In this document: one piece after another, positions 8,961 through 18,226 of the stretch
Layout: every line of letters starts with the position of its first letter
Numbering within the stretch: the stretch's first letter is position 1
Source of the DNA: Aquimarina sediminis
GTDB lineage: Bacteria; Bacteroidota; Bacteroidia; Flavobacteriales; Flavobacteriaceae
DNA length: 64,000 nucleotides
Direction of reading: 5' to 3'
NCBI RefSeq assembly: GCF_002895435.1
Contig: NZ_POYJ01000007.1
Location: forward strand, 62,001-126,000
Notes under the pieces: generated by a model
The model's input: the letters and a program-made list of their open reading frames with translations, nothing else
Database searches by the model: none
Told to the model about the DNA's origin: nothing
Translations under genes and position numbers: made by a program

Positions 8961-9745
8961 TGAACGATCTGATCACTATTACTAATTGCAAAAATTGCGG
9001 ACAACAAATTGAAAGTTACACTTTTTGTCCTGATTGCGGAGCAAAAAAAATCACAAAACGAATTACTTTTAAAAATTTAATTCAAGATTTTGCAGACCGA
9101 TTTCTTAATCTCGACAACTCTTTTATCCAAACATTTATCCACCTGTTTACAAAACCTGAAAAAGTTATCGATGGCTACATTCATGGTCTAAGAAAACGAT
9201 ATGTAAATGCTTTTGGATATTTTGCAATTTCGATCACCGTTACAGGAATCTATGCATTCTTTGTTAAAGACAGACTAAAGGAAATCATGAAGTTTGGCGG
9301 CCAATTCACTAAACAACAGATAGAAATACAAGGTACTATCTTCGACACTACTTTTCAGTACCAATCAATGCTAAGTTTTTTATTGATTCCAATATTAGCC
9401 ATCATGTCTCGGTTGGTATTTCTTAATTATAAGAAATACAATTTAACAGAGCATTTTGTAATTTATCTATATGCATACTCCCACATTGTAGGGACTATGA
9501 CAATAATCTTACTACCTCTAACTTTTATGGTAGATGATTTTATGTTTGTAGGGATGGTACAATTTCCCGTGTATATTTTTTATATGGCTTTTGTTTTAAA
9601 AAGGTTATATCAAATTAACTTAAAGAAGATTATCATCAAGACCTTCATATTTCTTGTTGTTGGAGCTATTTTTTACATACTCATAAGTCTAGCAATATTC
9701 CTCATAATGGTAATGACTGGAGCTATAGAAATACCAACCAAGTAG
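8960..9745 (+). CDS. DUF3667 membrane protein with zinc-ribbon head
   Basis: The 261-residue product starts with a four-cysteine zinc-ribbon pattern, C10-x2-C13 and C23-x2-C26, followed by an amphipathic part with LNLDNSFIQTFIHLFTKPEK and RYVNAFGYFAISI, both typical of DUF3667, then four further hydrophobic helices. The function of the family is unknown. The one-base overlap with cdaA suggests co-expression and possibly a link to cyclic di-AMP or envelope stress, but this is only context. It converges on the ABC exporter gene with 14 bases between stops. Confidence 0.88.
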   Translation: MNDLITITNCKNCGQQIESYTFCPDCGAKKITKRITFKNLIQDFADRFLNLDNSFIQTFIHLFTKPEKVIDGYIHGLRKRYVNAFGYFAISITVTGIYAFFVKDRLKEIMKFGGQFTKQQIEIQGTIFDTTFQYQSMLSFLLIPILAIMSRLVFLNYKKYNLTEHFVIYLYAYSHIVGTMTIILLPLTFMVDDFMFVGMVQFPVYIFYMAFVLKRLYQINLKKIIIKTFIFLVVGAIFYILISLAIFLIMVMTGAIEIPTK

Positions 9746-9759
9746 AAACCTTAACACAT

Positions 9760-11523
9760 CTAATTTAGCGCATCGGCAAATTGTACTTCATAAAGATTTT
9801 TATAGTATCCATCTGCTATCTTTAGTAATTCAGTATGGTTCCCTTGTTCGACAATCTTGCCTTTATCCATTACAATAATCTTATCAGCTTTTTTGATAGT
9901 AGCCAACCGGTGTGCAATTACTATAGAGGTTCTTCCCTTAGTAATCTTGTTGGTAGCATCCTGAATTAGTTGCTCGCTATGTGAGTCGATAGATGAAGTC
10001 GCCTCGTCTAACACCAAGATACCCGGATTAGTAACATATGCCCTAAGAAAAGAAATTAGTTGTCGTTGCCCAGAAGAAAGCATAGCCCCTCTTTCTTTTA
10101 CATTATAATGATATCCTTCTGGAAGACTCATTATAAATTCATGAATTCCAATCTCTTTTGCTACTTTATACACTTCCTCTTCAGAGACATCAGGGTTATT
10201 CAGCGTTATATTATTCATGATTGTGTCTGCAAACAAAAATACATCTTGAAGCACCACTGCTATATGACTTCGCAAAGATTTTAACTCTATGGTCTTAATA
10301 TCAATATCATCGATAGAAATTACTCCACTATCAATTTCATAAAACCTACTTAGCAAATTAATAATCGTTGATTTTCCTGCCCCAGTTGCCCCAACTATAG
10401 CCACTGTTTCTCCTGCTTCAACATCGAGTGAAATTCCTTTTAGTACCTCTTCATTTTCTATATAGCTAAACCGAACATTTTCGAAAGCAATTTTACCTTC
10501 TACTTTTTCTAAAAGTAATGTTCCTTTATTTTCAATTTTAGAATCTGTATCCAAAACAGCAAATACCCTATTGGCAGCAACCATCCCCATTTGTAGCGTA
10601 TTAAATTTATCGGCTATCTGTCGCAATGGTCTAAACAAAATTTGAGATAACTGAATAAATTCTATAACAAGTCCTAATGTAACTCCGTCACCCTGCGCTG
10701 CTTTAAGTCCTCCAAACCAAACGATCAGCCCAATAGTAACAGAACTAGACATCTCTGCTATAGGGAAAAATATAGAATTATACCAAACTGTTTTTACCCA
10801 AGCTTTTTTATGCTTCTCATTAATTTCTTTAAAATTCGTGTATTCTGTTTCTTCTCTTGTAAACAACTGCACAATCTTCATTCCTGTAATTCGTTCCTGT
10901 ACAAATGAATTCAGATTTGAAACCTGCATTCTAACTTCTTCAAAAGCCGCTTTCATTTTCTTTTGAAAAACTCTTGTTGCATAAGCCACCAAAGGCAATA
11001 CAACAAACACTAACAAGGCAAGTTCCCAACTCTGGTATAACATATAGCATAGGATTGCCAGCATTTTTAATAAATCACTAATAATTATAAAGAGTCCTTG
11101 GCTAAAAATACTCGCAATAGTTTCGATGTCACTTACAGCCCTTGTCACCAATCTTCCTACAGCCGATTGATCATAATATTGTTTTTTAAAGCCAAGCATA
11201 TGCCGAAACAACTTCACCCTTATGTCTCTAATCACTTGTTGACCTAGCCAATTAGCAAAATAGATAAACAAGAATTGTATAATAACATCTAGCAACAAGA
11301 CTCCTAGCATTAGGCAAACAAAAGAGACTAGCAACTCACTATCCTTAGGAATTATAGTCCTATCAATAGTTTGCTTTAGTAGATATGGATTGACAATTGA
11401 TAAAACCGCCAATACAATAGCCGAAAAAGCCACAAAATAAAAAGTCAATCGGTAGGGATTAGTATACGTAATCAACCGTTTGAAAAGTTTAAAATCAAAA
11501 GCCTTACCACTCTTTTCTGCCAT
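9760..11523 (-). CDS. ABC exporter, fused membrane and ATPase domains (MsbA/LmrA-like)
   Basis: The 587-residue half-transporter has a six-helix membrane domain (about 20-310) and a nucleotide-binding domain (about 345-575) with Walker A GATGAGKST (378-386), the signature LSSGQRQ, Walker B ILVLDEAT and the switch His in IAHRLAT. It would act as a homodimer in the inner membrane, exporting lipid or a drug-like molecule; the substrate is not deducible. The gene starts directly after the truA stop with no intervening base, so both are probably one transcription unit. Confidence 0.92.
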   Translation of the reverse strand: MAEKSGKAFDFKLFKRLITYTNPYRLTFYFVAFSAIVLAVLSIVNPYLLKQTIDRTIIPKDSELLVSFVCLMLGVLLLDVIIQFLFIYFANWLGQQVIRDIRVKLFRHMLGFKKQYYDQSAVGRLVTRAVSDIETIASIFSQGLFIIISDLLKMLAILCYMLYQSWELALLVFVVLPLVAYATRVFQKKMKAAFEEVRMQVSNLNSFVQERITGMKIVQLFTREETEYTNFKEINEKHKKAWVKTVWYNSIFFPIAEMSSSVTIGLIVWFGGLKAAQGDGVTLGLVIEFIQLSQILFRPLRQIADKFNTLQMGMVAANRVFAVLDTDSKIENKGTLLLEKVEGKIAFENVRFSYIENEEVLKGISLDVEAGETVAIVGATGAGKSTIINLLSRFYEIDSGVISIDDIDIKTIELKSLRSHIAVVLQDVFLFADTIMNNITLNNPDVSEEEVYKVAKEIGIHEFIMSLPEGYHYNVKERGAMLSSGQRQLISFLRAYVTNPGILVLDEATSSIDSHSEQLIQDATNKITKGRTSIVIAHRLATIKKADKIIVMDKGKIVEQGNHTELLKIADGYYKNLYEVQFADALN

Positions 11524-12270
11524 CTATCTTTTGTATATTATGTTAGAATACTCTACAGCAGTCAAATAAAGTCCATGAGCAGGAACAGAATATCCTGCCT
11601 GACTACGATCTTCATTTTTAATAATTGCTGCCAAATCCTCATTAGTCAATTTATGTTCTCCGATCTCAATTAGTGTCCCCACTATCGCTCTTACCATATT
11701 TCTTAAAAACCTATTAGCAGAAATCTTAAACACCAAATGATTCCCATTATTTTCCCAAACAGCATTTGTAATGTTACAATTATACGTTTTTACATCGGTT
11801 TTGGACTTGCTAAAGCATTTAAAGTTAGTATAGTTTAACAGTAATTTAGCAGCTTCATTCATTCGATTAATATCCAATTCTTTCTTAAAATAATAAGACT
11901 TTTTGATTCTAAAAGGATCTTTAACTAACGTCACATGATACTCATATGACCTGCTAACAGCATCAAAACGAGCGTGAGCATTTTTTTGAACCTCATCTAC
12001 TTTTCGAATTGCAATTTCAGCAGGTAAAATTGCATTTAACTTATACTTTAACTGATTCAACTCTAACTCTGATTCATGATCAAAGTGCGCCATAATCTGA
12101 GTTGCATGCACGCCTGTATCAGTCCTTCCGGCACCAAATACAACAATTTTATTCCTTAATATCGTCGATAACGATTCTTCTAATACTTCTTGGATTGAAA
12201 TTGCATTGGGTTGTCGTTGCCACCCGTGATAAGGAGTTCCATCATATGAAAGTTCTAAAAAATATCTCAT
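11524..12270 (-). CDS. truA: tRNA pseudouridine(38-40) synthase TruA
   Basis: The 248-residue enzyme converts uridines 38-40 in the tRNA anticodon stem to pseudouridine. The catalytic aspartate is in the motif GAGRTDTGVHATQ (about residues 47-59), and the C-terminal part has the expected FLRNMVRAIVGTLIEIG segment. The length is usual for the family. It lies upstream of, and adjacent to, the ABC exporter gene. Confidence 0.96.
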   Translation of the reverse strand: MRYFLELSYDGTPYHGWQRQPNAISIQEVLEESLSTILRNKIVVFGAGRTDTGVHATQIMAHFDHESELELNQLKYKLNAILPAEIAIRKVDEVQKNAHARFDAVSRSYEYHVTLVKDPFRIKKSYYFKKELDINRMNEAAKLLLNYTNFKCFSKSKTDVKTYNCNITNAVWENNGNHLVFKISANRFLRNMVRAIVGTLIEIGEHKLTNEDLAAIIKNEDRSQAGYSVPAHGLYLTAVEYSNIIYKR

Positions 12271-12481
12271 TTACACTATATCATCTCTTTTAAAAGGCCA
12301 ATAAACAATTTATCCATATAAATTTTGCTGAGTAAAGACGTTAGTATCCCTACTAATTTCAAAAGCAATACCTTATTTTTGTATAAAAACTAAACGCAAA
12401 TATACTTCATAATACAGAGATTGAAGTTATGTTTTGTTTTCTGTTTTTTATTCTTCTATAAATCAATTTTATTATTCTATT

Positions 12482-12976
12482 TTGAAAAAGATACTTTTGC
12501 TCAGTGATACTCACAGCTATATAGACAATCGAATTTTGCATTATGTAAAAGAAGCCGATGAGGTTTGGCATGCGGGTGATATTGGAGACCTTAATGTTAC
12601 GGATTCTATAGAAGAGCTAAAACCTCTACGCGCTGTATACGGCAATATTGATGATGATAAAGCAAGAGCTACGTATCCTCTGAATTCAAGGTTTATTTGT
12701 GAAGGAGTTTCGGTTTGGATTACCCATATTGGGGGATACCCTCCTAAATACAATATAAATACAAGAGATGAAATAAAAACTAATCCTCCACAATTATTTA
12801 TTTGTGGGCATTCTCATATACTAAAAGTAATCCCTGATAAAAAAAACGGCGTATTACACATGAATCCCGGAGCTGCAGGGAAACATGGTTTTCATAAAGT
12901 AAGAACAATGCTCAGATTCACTCTTAACTCTGGTAAAATCGAAAATCTTGAAGTTATTGAATTAGGAAAGAAATAG
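12482..12976 (+). CDS. YfcE/MJ0936-type metallophosphoesterase (TTG start)
   Basis: The start is set at TTG 12482, giving 164 residues that begin MKKILLLSDTHS; the longer frame (TTG 12434) adds a Phe/Tyr-rich extension not expected in the family. The metal-binding motifs are all visible: SDTH at the N-terminus, HAGDIGD, GNIDDD, THIGGYP and GHSH. Members hydrolyse phosphodiesters in the cytoplasm; the physiological substrate is unknown. It is divergent from truA and converges on the DUF4293 gene. Confidence 0.9.
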   Translation: MKKILLLSDTHSYIDNRILHYVKEADEVWHAGDIGDLNVTDSIEELKPLRAVYGNIDDDKARATYPLNSRFICEGVSVWITHIGGYPPKYNINTRDEIKTNPPQLFICGHSHILKVIPDKKNGVLHMNPGAAGKHGFHKVRTMLRFTLNSGKIENLEVIELGKK

Positions 12977-13042
12977 TACGCAATCCAACATTATTTTTTA
13001 TGAGATTAACAAACTAACTATCTCTATATATGTTTAAAAAAT

Positions 13043-13072
13043 AAAACCCAGAGTTGGCATACTCTGGGTTTT
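13043..13072. terminator. Bidirectional intrinsic terminator
   Basis: A perfect 12-base stem, AAAACCCAGAGT (13043-13054) and ACTCTGGGTTTT (13061-13072), with a 6-base loop, lies between the convergent phosphoesterase and DUF4293 genes. Confidence 0.9.
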
Positions 13073-13101
13073 AACGCACTAATACTACTAAGATTTTAGG
13101 T

Positions 13102-13509
13102 TTATCGTAATCGATCTACAGATTTTACGAGATCTTCATCCTTTTTAATAGCCTTGTTGGCCATCACTAATAAAACGATAGAAATAACAGGAATGAATTT
13201 CCCAATACCCTTCATAGGATCAGATCCTCCAGGTAAGGTTAGTGACCAATAAACAAATACTCCTAGTAAAATAAAGTTTAATAAGATATTGATACGCCCC
13301 AATACGAACTGGAGCTTTCTGTTTTTAAATAAAAAAATTGAAATCACTGACAAAACAGCAGATCCCATAAATAGCCCTAAAAGAAATGGTTTTCCACACG
13401 CATAAAGAGGTGTCGCATTTTGATCCAATCCATAAGGTAAATATATACAAAGCACCCCCGAAACAACGGCAGCTAATAATAAGTATATAGTTTGTATTCT
13501 TTGTATCAT
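13102..13509 (-). CDS. DUF4293 membrane protein
   Basis: The start is placed at the ATG at 13509 (135 residues, beginning MIQRIQTIYLLLAAV), the usual beginning of this family; the longer frame adds nine unlikely residues. Four hydrophobic helices are visible, with the second between residues about 40-60 and a short charged C-terminus. The function is unknown. Its position head-to-head with rho is common in flavobacteria, which adds support but does not explain the role. Confidence 0.85.
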   Translation of the reverse strand: MIQRIQTIYLLLAAVVSGVLCIYLPYGLDQNATPLYACGKPFLLGLFMGSAVLSVISIFLFKNRKLQFVLGRINILLNFILLGVFVYWSLTLPGGSDPMKGIGKFIPVISIVLLVMANKAIKKDEDLVKSVDRLR

Positions 13510-13587
13510 TACATTTTTCCCTTTAGAGAAAAGCAAAAATAAGAGTTTCTTTTTATAAATATGTGTAAAAAATTAAAAATAAAGTCG

Positions 13588-13631
13588 TATACTTGCAGCA
13601 CAAAACGTGTAACCTTCTCAATTAAGGTTAC
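13588..13631 (+). promoter_or_regulatory. Candidate rho promoter and leader hairpin
   Basis: TATACTTG (13588-13595) matches TAnnTTTG at all but one position. About 14 bases downstream a perfect hairpin, GTAACCTT (13609-13616) and AAGGTTAC (13624-13631), would lie at the very 5' end of the roughly 110-base rho leader. No T-run follows, so it is not an intrinsic terminator; it could protect the RNA or serve in Rho autoregulation. Confidence 0.4.
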
Positions 13632-13710
13632 TTACCTTCGAAATAAAATTTTCCTGGAATTCTTCTTTAGAAAATTTATACCAAAAACGTAAATTATATA
13701 ACACATTTAA

Positions 13711-15399
13711 ATGTTAGAGATTTCTGAATTAAAAGCAAAAAAGCTTCCTGAGTTGCAAGATATTGCAAAAGCCCTTAATGTACCTAAGTTTCGTACCTTA
13801 AAAAAATTAGATCTCGTATATCAAATATTAGATCATCAAGCTGCAAACCCTAGCAAAGTAAAGCAAGCTATTAGTGAAGATTCTTCAGAAAAAGCGAGTT
13901 CTGAAAAACCAAAAACCAATACTCGCCAGAGAAGACCTCGTGCTCGTAAACCTGAAGGAGCACAGTCAGCGACTCCTGCTACCAAGGAAACCAAAGAGAC
14001 AAAAACACCTCAAGAGCATAAAAAAACTGTTGCTACTTCAACTCCTGAAGAAAAAACTTCAAAGAGTAATGAAAATAAAGACAAAGCAAAACCGCAACAA
14101 AATAAAGAGGAAAAAGGAGATAATCGCAATAGAGGTAATGACAAACCTCAACAAAATAAACCTCAGCAACAAAATAAGTCACAACAAAATAAGCAGCAAC
14201 AAAACAAATCCCGTAATAACAATAACAAAAAAGAAAACGGAAATCGAGATAGCAGAAATCGCTATAAAGAACCAGATTTTGAATTTGATGCAATAATCGA
14301 GAGTGAAGGTGTCCTTGATATAATGCAAGATGGATATGGTTTTTTAAGATCAAGTGATTATAACTATCTTTCTTCTCCTGATGATATATATGTATCTCAA
14401 TCGCAAATCAGACTTTTTGGTCTAAAAACTGGTGATACAGTATTAGGACAAGTAAGACCTCCAAAAGAAGGTGAAAAATATTTCCCTCTTATTAAGGTCA
14501 ACAAAATTAATGGAATTGATCCTCAAGTAGTTAGAGACAGAGTTTCTTTTGAACACTTAACTCCATTATTCCCACAAGAAAAATTCAATTTAGCAGAACG
14601 ACAAAGTACAATATCTACCAGAATTATGGATCTTTTTGCTCCTATAGGAAAAGGTCAGCGTGGTATGATAGTGTCTCAACCAAAAACAGGTAAAACCATG
14701 CTACTCAAGGATGTTGCCAATGCGATCGCAGCAAATCATCCTGAAGTATACCAAATGATTCTTCTTATCGATGAAAGACCTGAAGAGGTTACCGATATGC
14801 AACGTAATGTAAAAGGAGAAGTAATTGCTTCTACTTTTGACAAAGAAGCTAATGAACACGTAAAAGTTGCCAATATTGTTCTTGAAAAAGCAAAAAGATT
14901 AGTTGAGTGTGGTCATGATGTAGTAATACTACTAGATTCTATCACACGTCTGGCAAGAGCATACAACACCGTTCAACCAGCTTCTGGTAAGATTTTAAGT
15001 GGTGGAGTTGACGCCAATGCATTACACAAACCAAAACGATTCTTTGGTGCAGCCCGTAATATTGAAAATGGAGGTTCTTTATCCATTATTGCAACAGCAC
15101 TAACAGAAACTGGATCCAAAATGGACGAAGTGATCTTTGAAGAATTCAAAGGAACCGGTAACATGGAACTGCAATTAGATCGTAAAATATCTAATCGTAG
15201 AATTTTCCCCGCAATTGATCTTACATCTTCAAGTACACGTCGTGACGATCTATTATTAGACGACACCACAATACAAAGAATGTGGATTATGCGTAAATAC
15301 CTAGCCGATATGAATCCTGTAGAAGCGATGGAATTTATTAATGAGCGTTTCAAACAAACAAGAAACAATGATGAATTTCTTATTTCTATGAACGGATAA
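13711..15399 (+). CDS. rho: Transcription termination factor Rho with long disordered insertion
   Basis: The 562-residue protein is about 140 residues longer than Escherichia coli Rho. Residues 1-48 form the N-terminal helical domain. Residues 51-188 are a polar, low-complexity region rich in Lys, Gln, Asn, Ser and Thr, with five QQNK-like units between 129 and 166. The cold-shock RNA-binding domain follows (about 196-270, with GYGFLRS), then the RecA-like ATPase with Walker A in PKTGKTM (324-330), [10 protein letters not shown] and the SGGVDANAL segment of the secondary RNA site. Rho unwinds RNA and releases RNA polymerase. A strong terminator follows. Confidence 0.97.
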   Translation: MLEISELKAKKLPELQDIAKALNVPKFRTLKKLDLVYQILDHQAANPSKVKQAISEDSSEKASSEKPKTNTRQRRPRARKPEGAQSATPATKETKETKTPQEHKKTVATSTPEEKTSKSNENKDKAKPQQNKEEKGDNRNRGNDKPQQNKPQQQNKSQQNKQQQNKSRNNNNKKENGNRDSRNRYKEPDFEFDAIIESEGVLDIMQDGYGFLRSSDYNYLSSPDDIYVSQSQIRLFGLKTGDTVLGQVRPPKEGEKYFPLIKVNKINGIDPQVVRDRVSFEHLTPLFPQEKFNLAERQSTISTRIMDLFAPIGKGQRGMIVSQPKTGKTMLLKDVANAIAANHPEVYQMILLIDERPEEVTDMQRNVKGEVIASTFDKEANEHVKVANIVLEKAKRLVECGHDVVILLDSITRLARAYNTVQPASGKILSGGVDANALHKPKRFFGAARNIENGGSLSIIATALTETGSKMDEVIFEEFKGTGNMELQLDRKISNRRIFPAIDLTSSSTRRDDLLLDDTTIQRMWIMRKYLADMNPVEAMEFINERFKQTRNNDEFLISMNG

Positions 15400-15423
15400 G
15401 AAAACACTTCTATATAAATTTCA

Positions 15424-15460
15424 AAGACGGTTATCTATTCTGATAACCGTCTTTTTTTTT
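15424..15460 (+). terminator. Intrinsic terminator after rho
   Basis: AAGACGGTTATC (15424-15435) pairs perfectly with GATAACCGTCTT (15442-15453) around 6 bases, followed by a run of T to 15460. Confidence 0.9.
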
Positions 15461-15569
15461 AACCAATAAAAAAGTACCATATATTTATCTAAATAATATT
15501 GTAATTTTCAATGCACCATATGAAAGTTTTGCAAAAAGAAACTGACCAAGTTTACAAACTAAATTTATT

Positions 15570-16241
15570 ATGAAAAATACACTATATATAATATGGAGTG
15601 CTGTTTTATTATTTTCGAGCTGCCAAAGCAACAGTCAATCCACAAAAAACAATAAAGACGCCTCGACCAATCAAAACATCTCTCCCGTACAAACCAAAAC
15701 TATAAACGGTCTTGAAAGAGCCTATTTTGCCAGTGGATGTTTTTGGTGCGTAGAAGCTATCTACGAAAGCGTAAACGGTGTTTCGGAGTCTATATCAGGA
15801 TATTCTGGCGGACACACCTCGAACCCCACGTACCAATCAAGCAATACAGGTCGCACTGGTCATGCAGAAGCAGTAGAAATATTCTACGACCCCAAAATTG
15901 TATCTTTCTCTACCTTGGTAGATGTATACTTTGGCTCACAAAACCCTACACAAATAAACGGACAGGGACCAGATCATGGATCACAATACAGATCAATTAT
16001 TTTTTACCAAAACGAAGAACAGAAAAAAATAATTGAAGAAAAAAAAGAAGGGCTAAGCAAAAAACTAAACAGAAGAATAGCTGCTGAAATATTACCTTTT
16101 CAAAAATTCTGGAAAGGAGAAGCCTATCATCAAGACTATGAAAAAAGAAACCCTGGTAATCCATACATAAAAAATGTATCAATCCCAAGGTTAAGAAAAT
16201 TTCAATCCAAATTTCCAAATCTTATAAAACCAAACCATTAA
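15570..16241 (+). CDS. msrA: Peptide-methionine (S)-S-oxide reductase MsrA, exported lipoprotein
   Basis: The 223-residue product repairs methionine sulfoxide. The active-site motif GCFWC is at 56-60 with catalytic Cys57, and the family core continues through SGYSGGHTSNPTY, HAEAVE and YHQDYE. Unlike the cytoplasmic form, it starts with a lipoprotein signal peptide (FSSCQS, lipidation at Cys18) and a 30-residue Ser/Asn/Thr-rich linker, so it should act in the periplasm or at the outer membrane. No MsrB is nearby. The ATG at 15570 is the natural start of the signal peptide. Confidence 0.93.
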   Translation: MKNTLYIIWSAVLLFSSCQSNSQSTKNNKDASTNQNISPVQTKTINGLERAYFASGCFWCVEAIYESVNGVSESISGYSGGHTSNPTYQSSNTGRTGHAEAVEIFYDPKIVSFSTLVDVYFGSQNPTQINGQGPDHGSQYRSIIFYQNEEQKKIIEEKKEGLSKKLNRRIAAEILPFQKFWKGEAYHQDYEKRNPGNPYIKNVSIPRLRKFQSKFPNLIKPNH

Positions 16242-16832
16242 TCTTTTAGTTATTTTGTTTGAGACAATATTTCCCCAATTCATTTTTTTAAAAAGCTCAT
16301 TAAAACAGGAACAGCCAACATTTCACATAAATTGAATATTTTTTCTAGAAATAGTCCGATAATCCTTGATGCCCAGCAAAACCGACAACCGTAAATTAAA
16401 ACTGAAAAAAAATCGGTTATAAAGACTAAAAAAATCGTTGAAAAACACAATTTAACAAAAAGAATTCACTATTTTTATGCAAATAAAATCAAAACTAGTT
16501 GTGTTTTTCATATTAAAACATTACTTTTGAGTCTGATTTAATGGTTTTCTTTTCAGTATTTTAATCAAAAATATTGAAGCTTTACTAAAACAAAAGCTAC
16601 CTAAATAACTGAAAAACAAATCATTACAGAAAGAATTGTTCTTTAAAAAACCATATTTTTTTAGTGATTTACTAAAATATACTAAAGGATAGAATTAGAG
16701 CTAAATTGTTTTTGGCACCTTTTTTGAAGTTCAATTTTTGACGGCAAATTATGTTTTTTTATCTAAAAATTTAAATTAAGAAAATAATAATACAAAAGAA
16801 ATTATAACCCAATCTACTTAAAAACAAGCGAT
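16242..16832. other. Intergenic region, 591 bases, no gene seen
   Basis: Very AT-rich DNA between two rightward genes. No frame with coding character, tRNA or clear terminator was found. It should contain the end of the msrA transcript and the promoter of the SH3 protein gene, but no convincing TTG/TAnnTTTG pair was recognised. Several weak inverted repeats in the 16550-16610 area are of the size expected by chance in such composition. Confidence 0.5.
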
Positions 16833-17978
16833 ATGAAGTCTATTTTTACATTTATTCTGCTTTTGGTGATTACCTTCGCGTCTGCTCAGGATGGGCAGTA
16901 CTTAATGTCCTCTAATAAACTGGAGGTTCGAAGTGGTCCTGGTCTACAGTTTAATACTATTGCCGAAGTTCCTCAAGGGACTCAGGTATATGTTATGAGT
17001 TCTAACTATGGTGACTGGAGTGCTATCCAGTACAAAAGTATGAACGGTTTTGTCATCACAAAATACTTAACTGAAGACAGCCGAATTGCAGATGCAGAAA
17101 GAGCTGCTAAAGAAGCAGCAGCAAAAAGAGAAGCGGCAAAACAAGCAGCAGCACAAGCTATTGCGCAAGCAGAAGCAGCTAAAAGAGCTGCCGAAGAAGC
17201 TGCAAGAAGAGCAATTGCAAACGCAGAGCGTTTAAAAAGAGAAGCAGAAGCAGCAGCAGCCAAAGCTATTGCAGATGCAGAAGCAGCATCAAGATCTAAA
17301 GATGCAGCAGCAAGAAGAGCTCTTGCGGATACCGAAGAAACAAGAAGAGCTGTAGAAGAAGCAAACAGAAGAGCTGCCAGAGGTAGTGATGTTGCCTCTA
17401 CACCAATAGAATCAACTACTCCTTCTTATGGAGCAGGTTCTAGCTCTAACTCTAGCTCTCCTAAAGCAGCAGCGATAGAAGTATCTAGAGAAGATAAGTA
17501 CTCTACTTGGGAGAAAAAGACATATAAGTCTGGTGCAACTCCAAAATCATTTAACTTTAAAGGTAAGTTTGATTATAAATTAGACAACTACCTTAAAATA
17601 AAAGTGGGCAAAAACACTGAAGTTGTAATTAAGATGTACAAGATGGGTAAAACGAAAAGTGATGACCAGTTGGTACGTGTAACATATATCAACTCTAACA
17701 CTACTCAGTTTATTAGAAACATACCAGAAGGTGAGTATTACCTAAAAATTGCCTATGGTAGAGAATGGAAGGAAACTGTAAAAGACGGTAAAAAGTATGG
17801 AACTTTCACTAAAAACGCTTTATATGAAGCAAGTAATCAAGTTTTAAACTTCAATACCGTTAAAACGTCAAAAGGTATTAATGTTCCTTCATACAATCTA
17901 GCATTAGACCTTACTAGTGGCGGATACACCACCGGTGGCGATGAAGATAATATTACCGCCTCAGAGTGGAATAAATAA
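16833..17978 (+). CDS. Secreted SH3-domain protein with Ala-rich helical repeat and C-terminal beta domain
   Basis: The 381-residue product has a signal peptide (1-18, ending ASAQ), a bacterial SH3 domain (about 20-80, with LEVRSGPGLQFNTIAEVP and GFVITKYL), a long alanine-rich helical region (83-185), a Ser-rich linker (187-212) and a beta-rich C-terminal domain (about 218-360). Within the helix four tandem 18-residue units occur at 108-125, 126-143, 144-161 and 162-179, each starting with x-Ala-Ile/Leu-Ala. The layout suggests an envelope protein that binds peptidoglycan or protein and spans the periplasm, as TolA does; this is inference. The C-terminal domain was not recognised. Confidence 0.8.
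   Translation: MKSIFTFILLLVITFASAQDGQYLMSSNKLEVRSGPGLQFNTIAEVPQGTQVYVMSSNYGDWSAIQYKSMNGFVITKYLTEDSRIADAERAAKEAAAKREAAKQAAAQAIAQAEAAKRAAEEAARRAIANAERLKREAEAAAAKAIADAEAASRSKDAAARRALADTEETRRAVEEANRRAARGSDVASTPIESTTPSYGAGSSSNSSSPKAAAIEVSREDKYSTWEKKTYKSGATPKSFNFKGKFDYKLDNYLKIKVGKNTEVVIKMYKMGKTKSDDQLVRVTYINSNTTQFIRNIPEGEYYLKIAYGREWKETVKDGKKYGTFTKNALYEASNQVLNFNTVKTSKGINVPSYNLALDLTSGGYTTGGDEDNITASEWNK
17154..17369 (+). repeat. Four tandem 54-bp units encoding an 18-residue helical repeat
   Basis: Units at 17154-17207, 17208-17261, 17262-17315 and 17316-17369 encode segments beginning QAIAQAE, RAIANAE, KAIADAE and RALADTE. The protein repeat is clear while the DNA has diverged, so the repeat is old or under selection at protein level. 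Eighteen residues equal five turns of an alpha-helix. Confidence 0.75.
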
Positions 17979-18027
17979 AAAAAACACTACTACATTTAAT
18001 CACCAAAATATAAATGTAATATATAAT

Positions 18028-18058
18028 AAAACCAGGATTCTTTGAGTCTTGGTTTTTC
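18028..18058 (+). terminator. Intrinsic terminator after the SH3 protein gene
   Basis: ACCAGGA (18031-18037) pairs with TCTTGGT (18047-18053), one G-U pair included, and is followed by TTTTCTTTG. It lies about 50 bases after the stop codon. Confidence 0.65.
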
Positions 18059-18173
18059 TTTGTACAACGGATTATTCCTTTCTTGATTCTCTAATCTTTC
18101 CAGGATATAAATACAACAATCAACAAGACACCTCAATCACAAAAACACCCTTCACCAATGCACAACATACAAT

Positions 18174-18204
18174 AAAAAAGTCCCGTGATTCACGGGACTT
18201 TTTT
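18174..18204 (-). terminator. Intrinsic terminator after folD
   Basis: AAAAAAGTCCCGTG (18174-18187) and CACGGGACTTTTTT (18191-18204) form a perfect 14-base stem with a 3-base loop, 23 bases after the folD stop on the minus strand; it can also act on the plus strand. Confidence 0.92.
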
Positions 18205-18226
18205 AATTCAGTAAATTAATTAGATC

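Noticed and set aside
14033..14353. Minus-strand open frame opposite the rho insertion
   Set aside because: A shadow of the low-complexity Gln/Asn/Lys codons, rich in Tyr, Leu and Cys, without signals.
16550..16610. Weak inverted repeats upstream of the SH3 protein gene
   Set aside because: Short AT-only pairings expected by chance in this composition.
17006..17263. Minus-strand Ala/Ser-rich frame opposite the SH3 protein helix
   Set aside because: A mirror of the repetitive alanine codons; no independent start or coding support.
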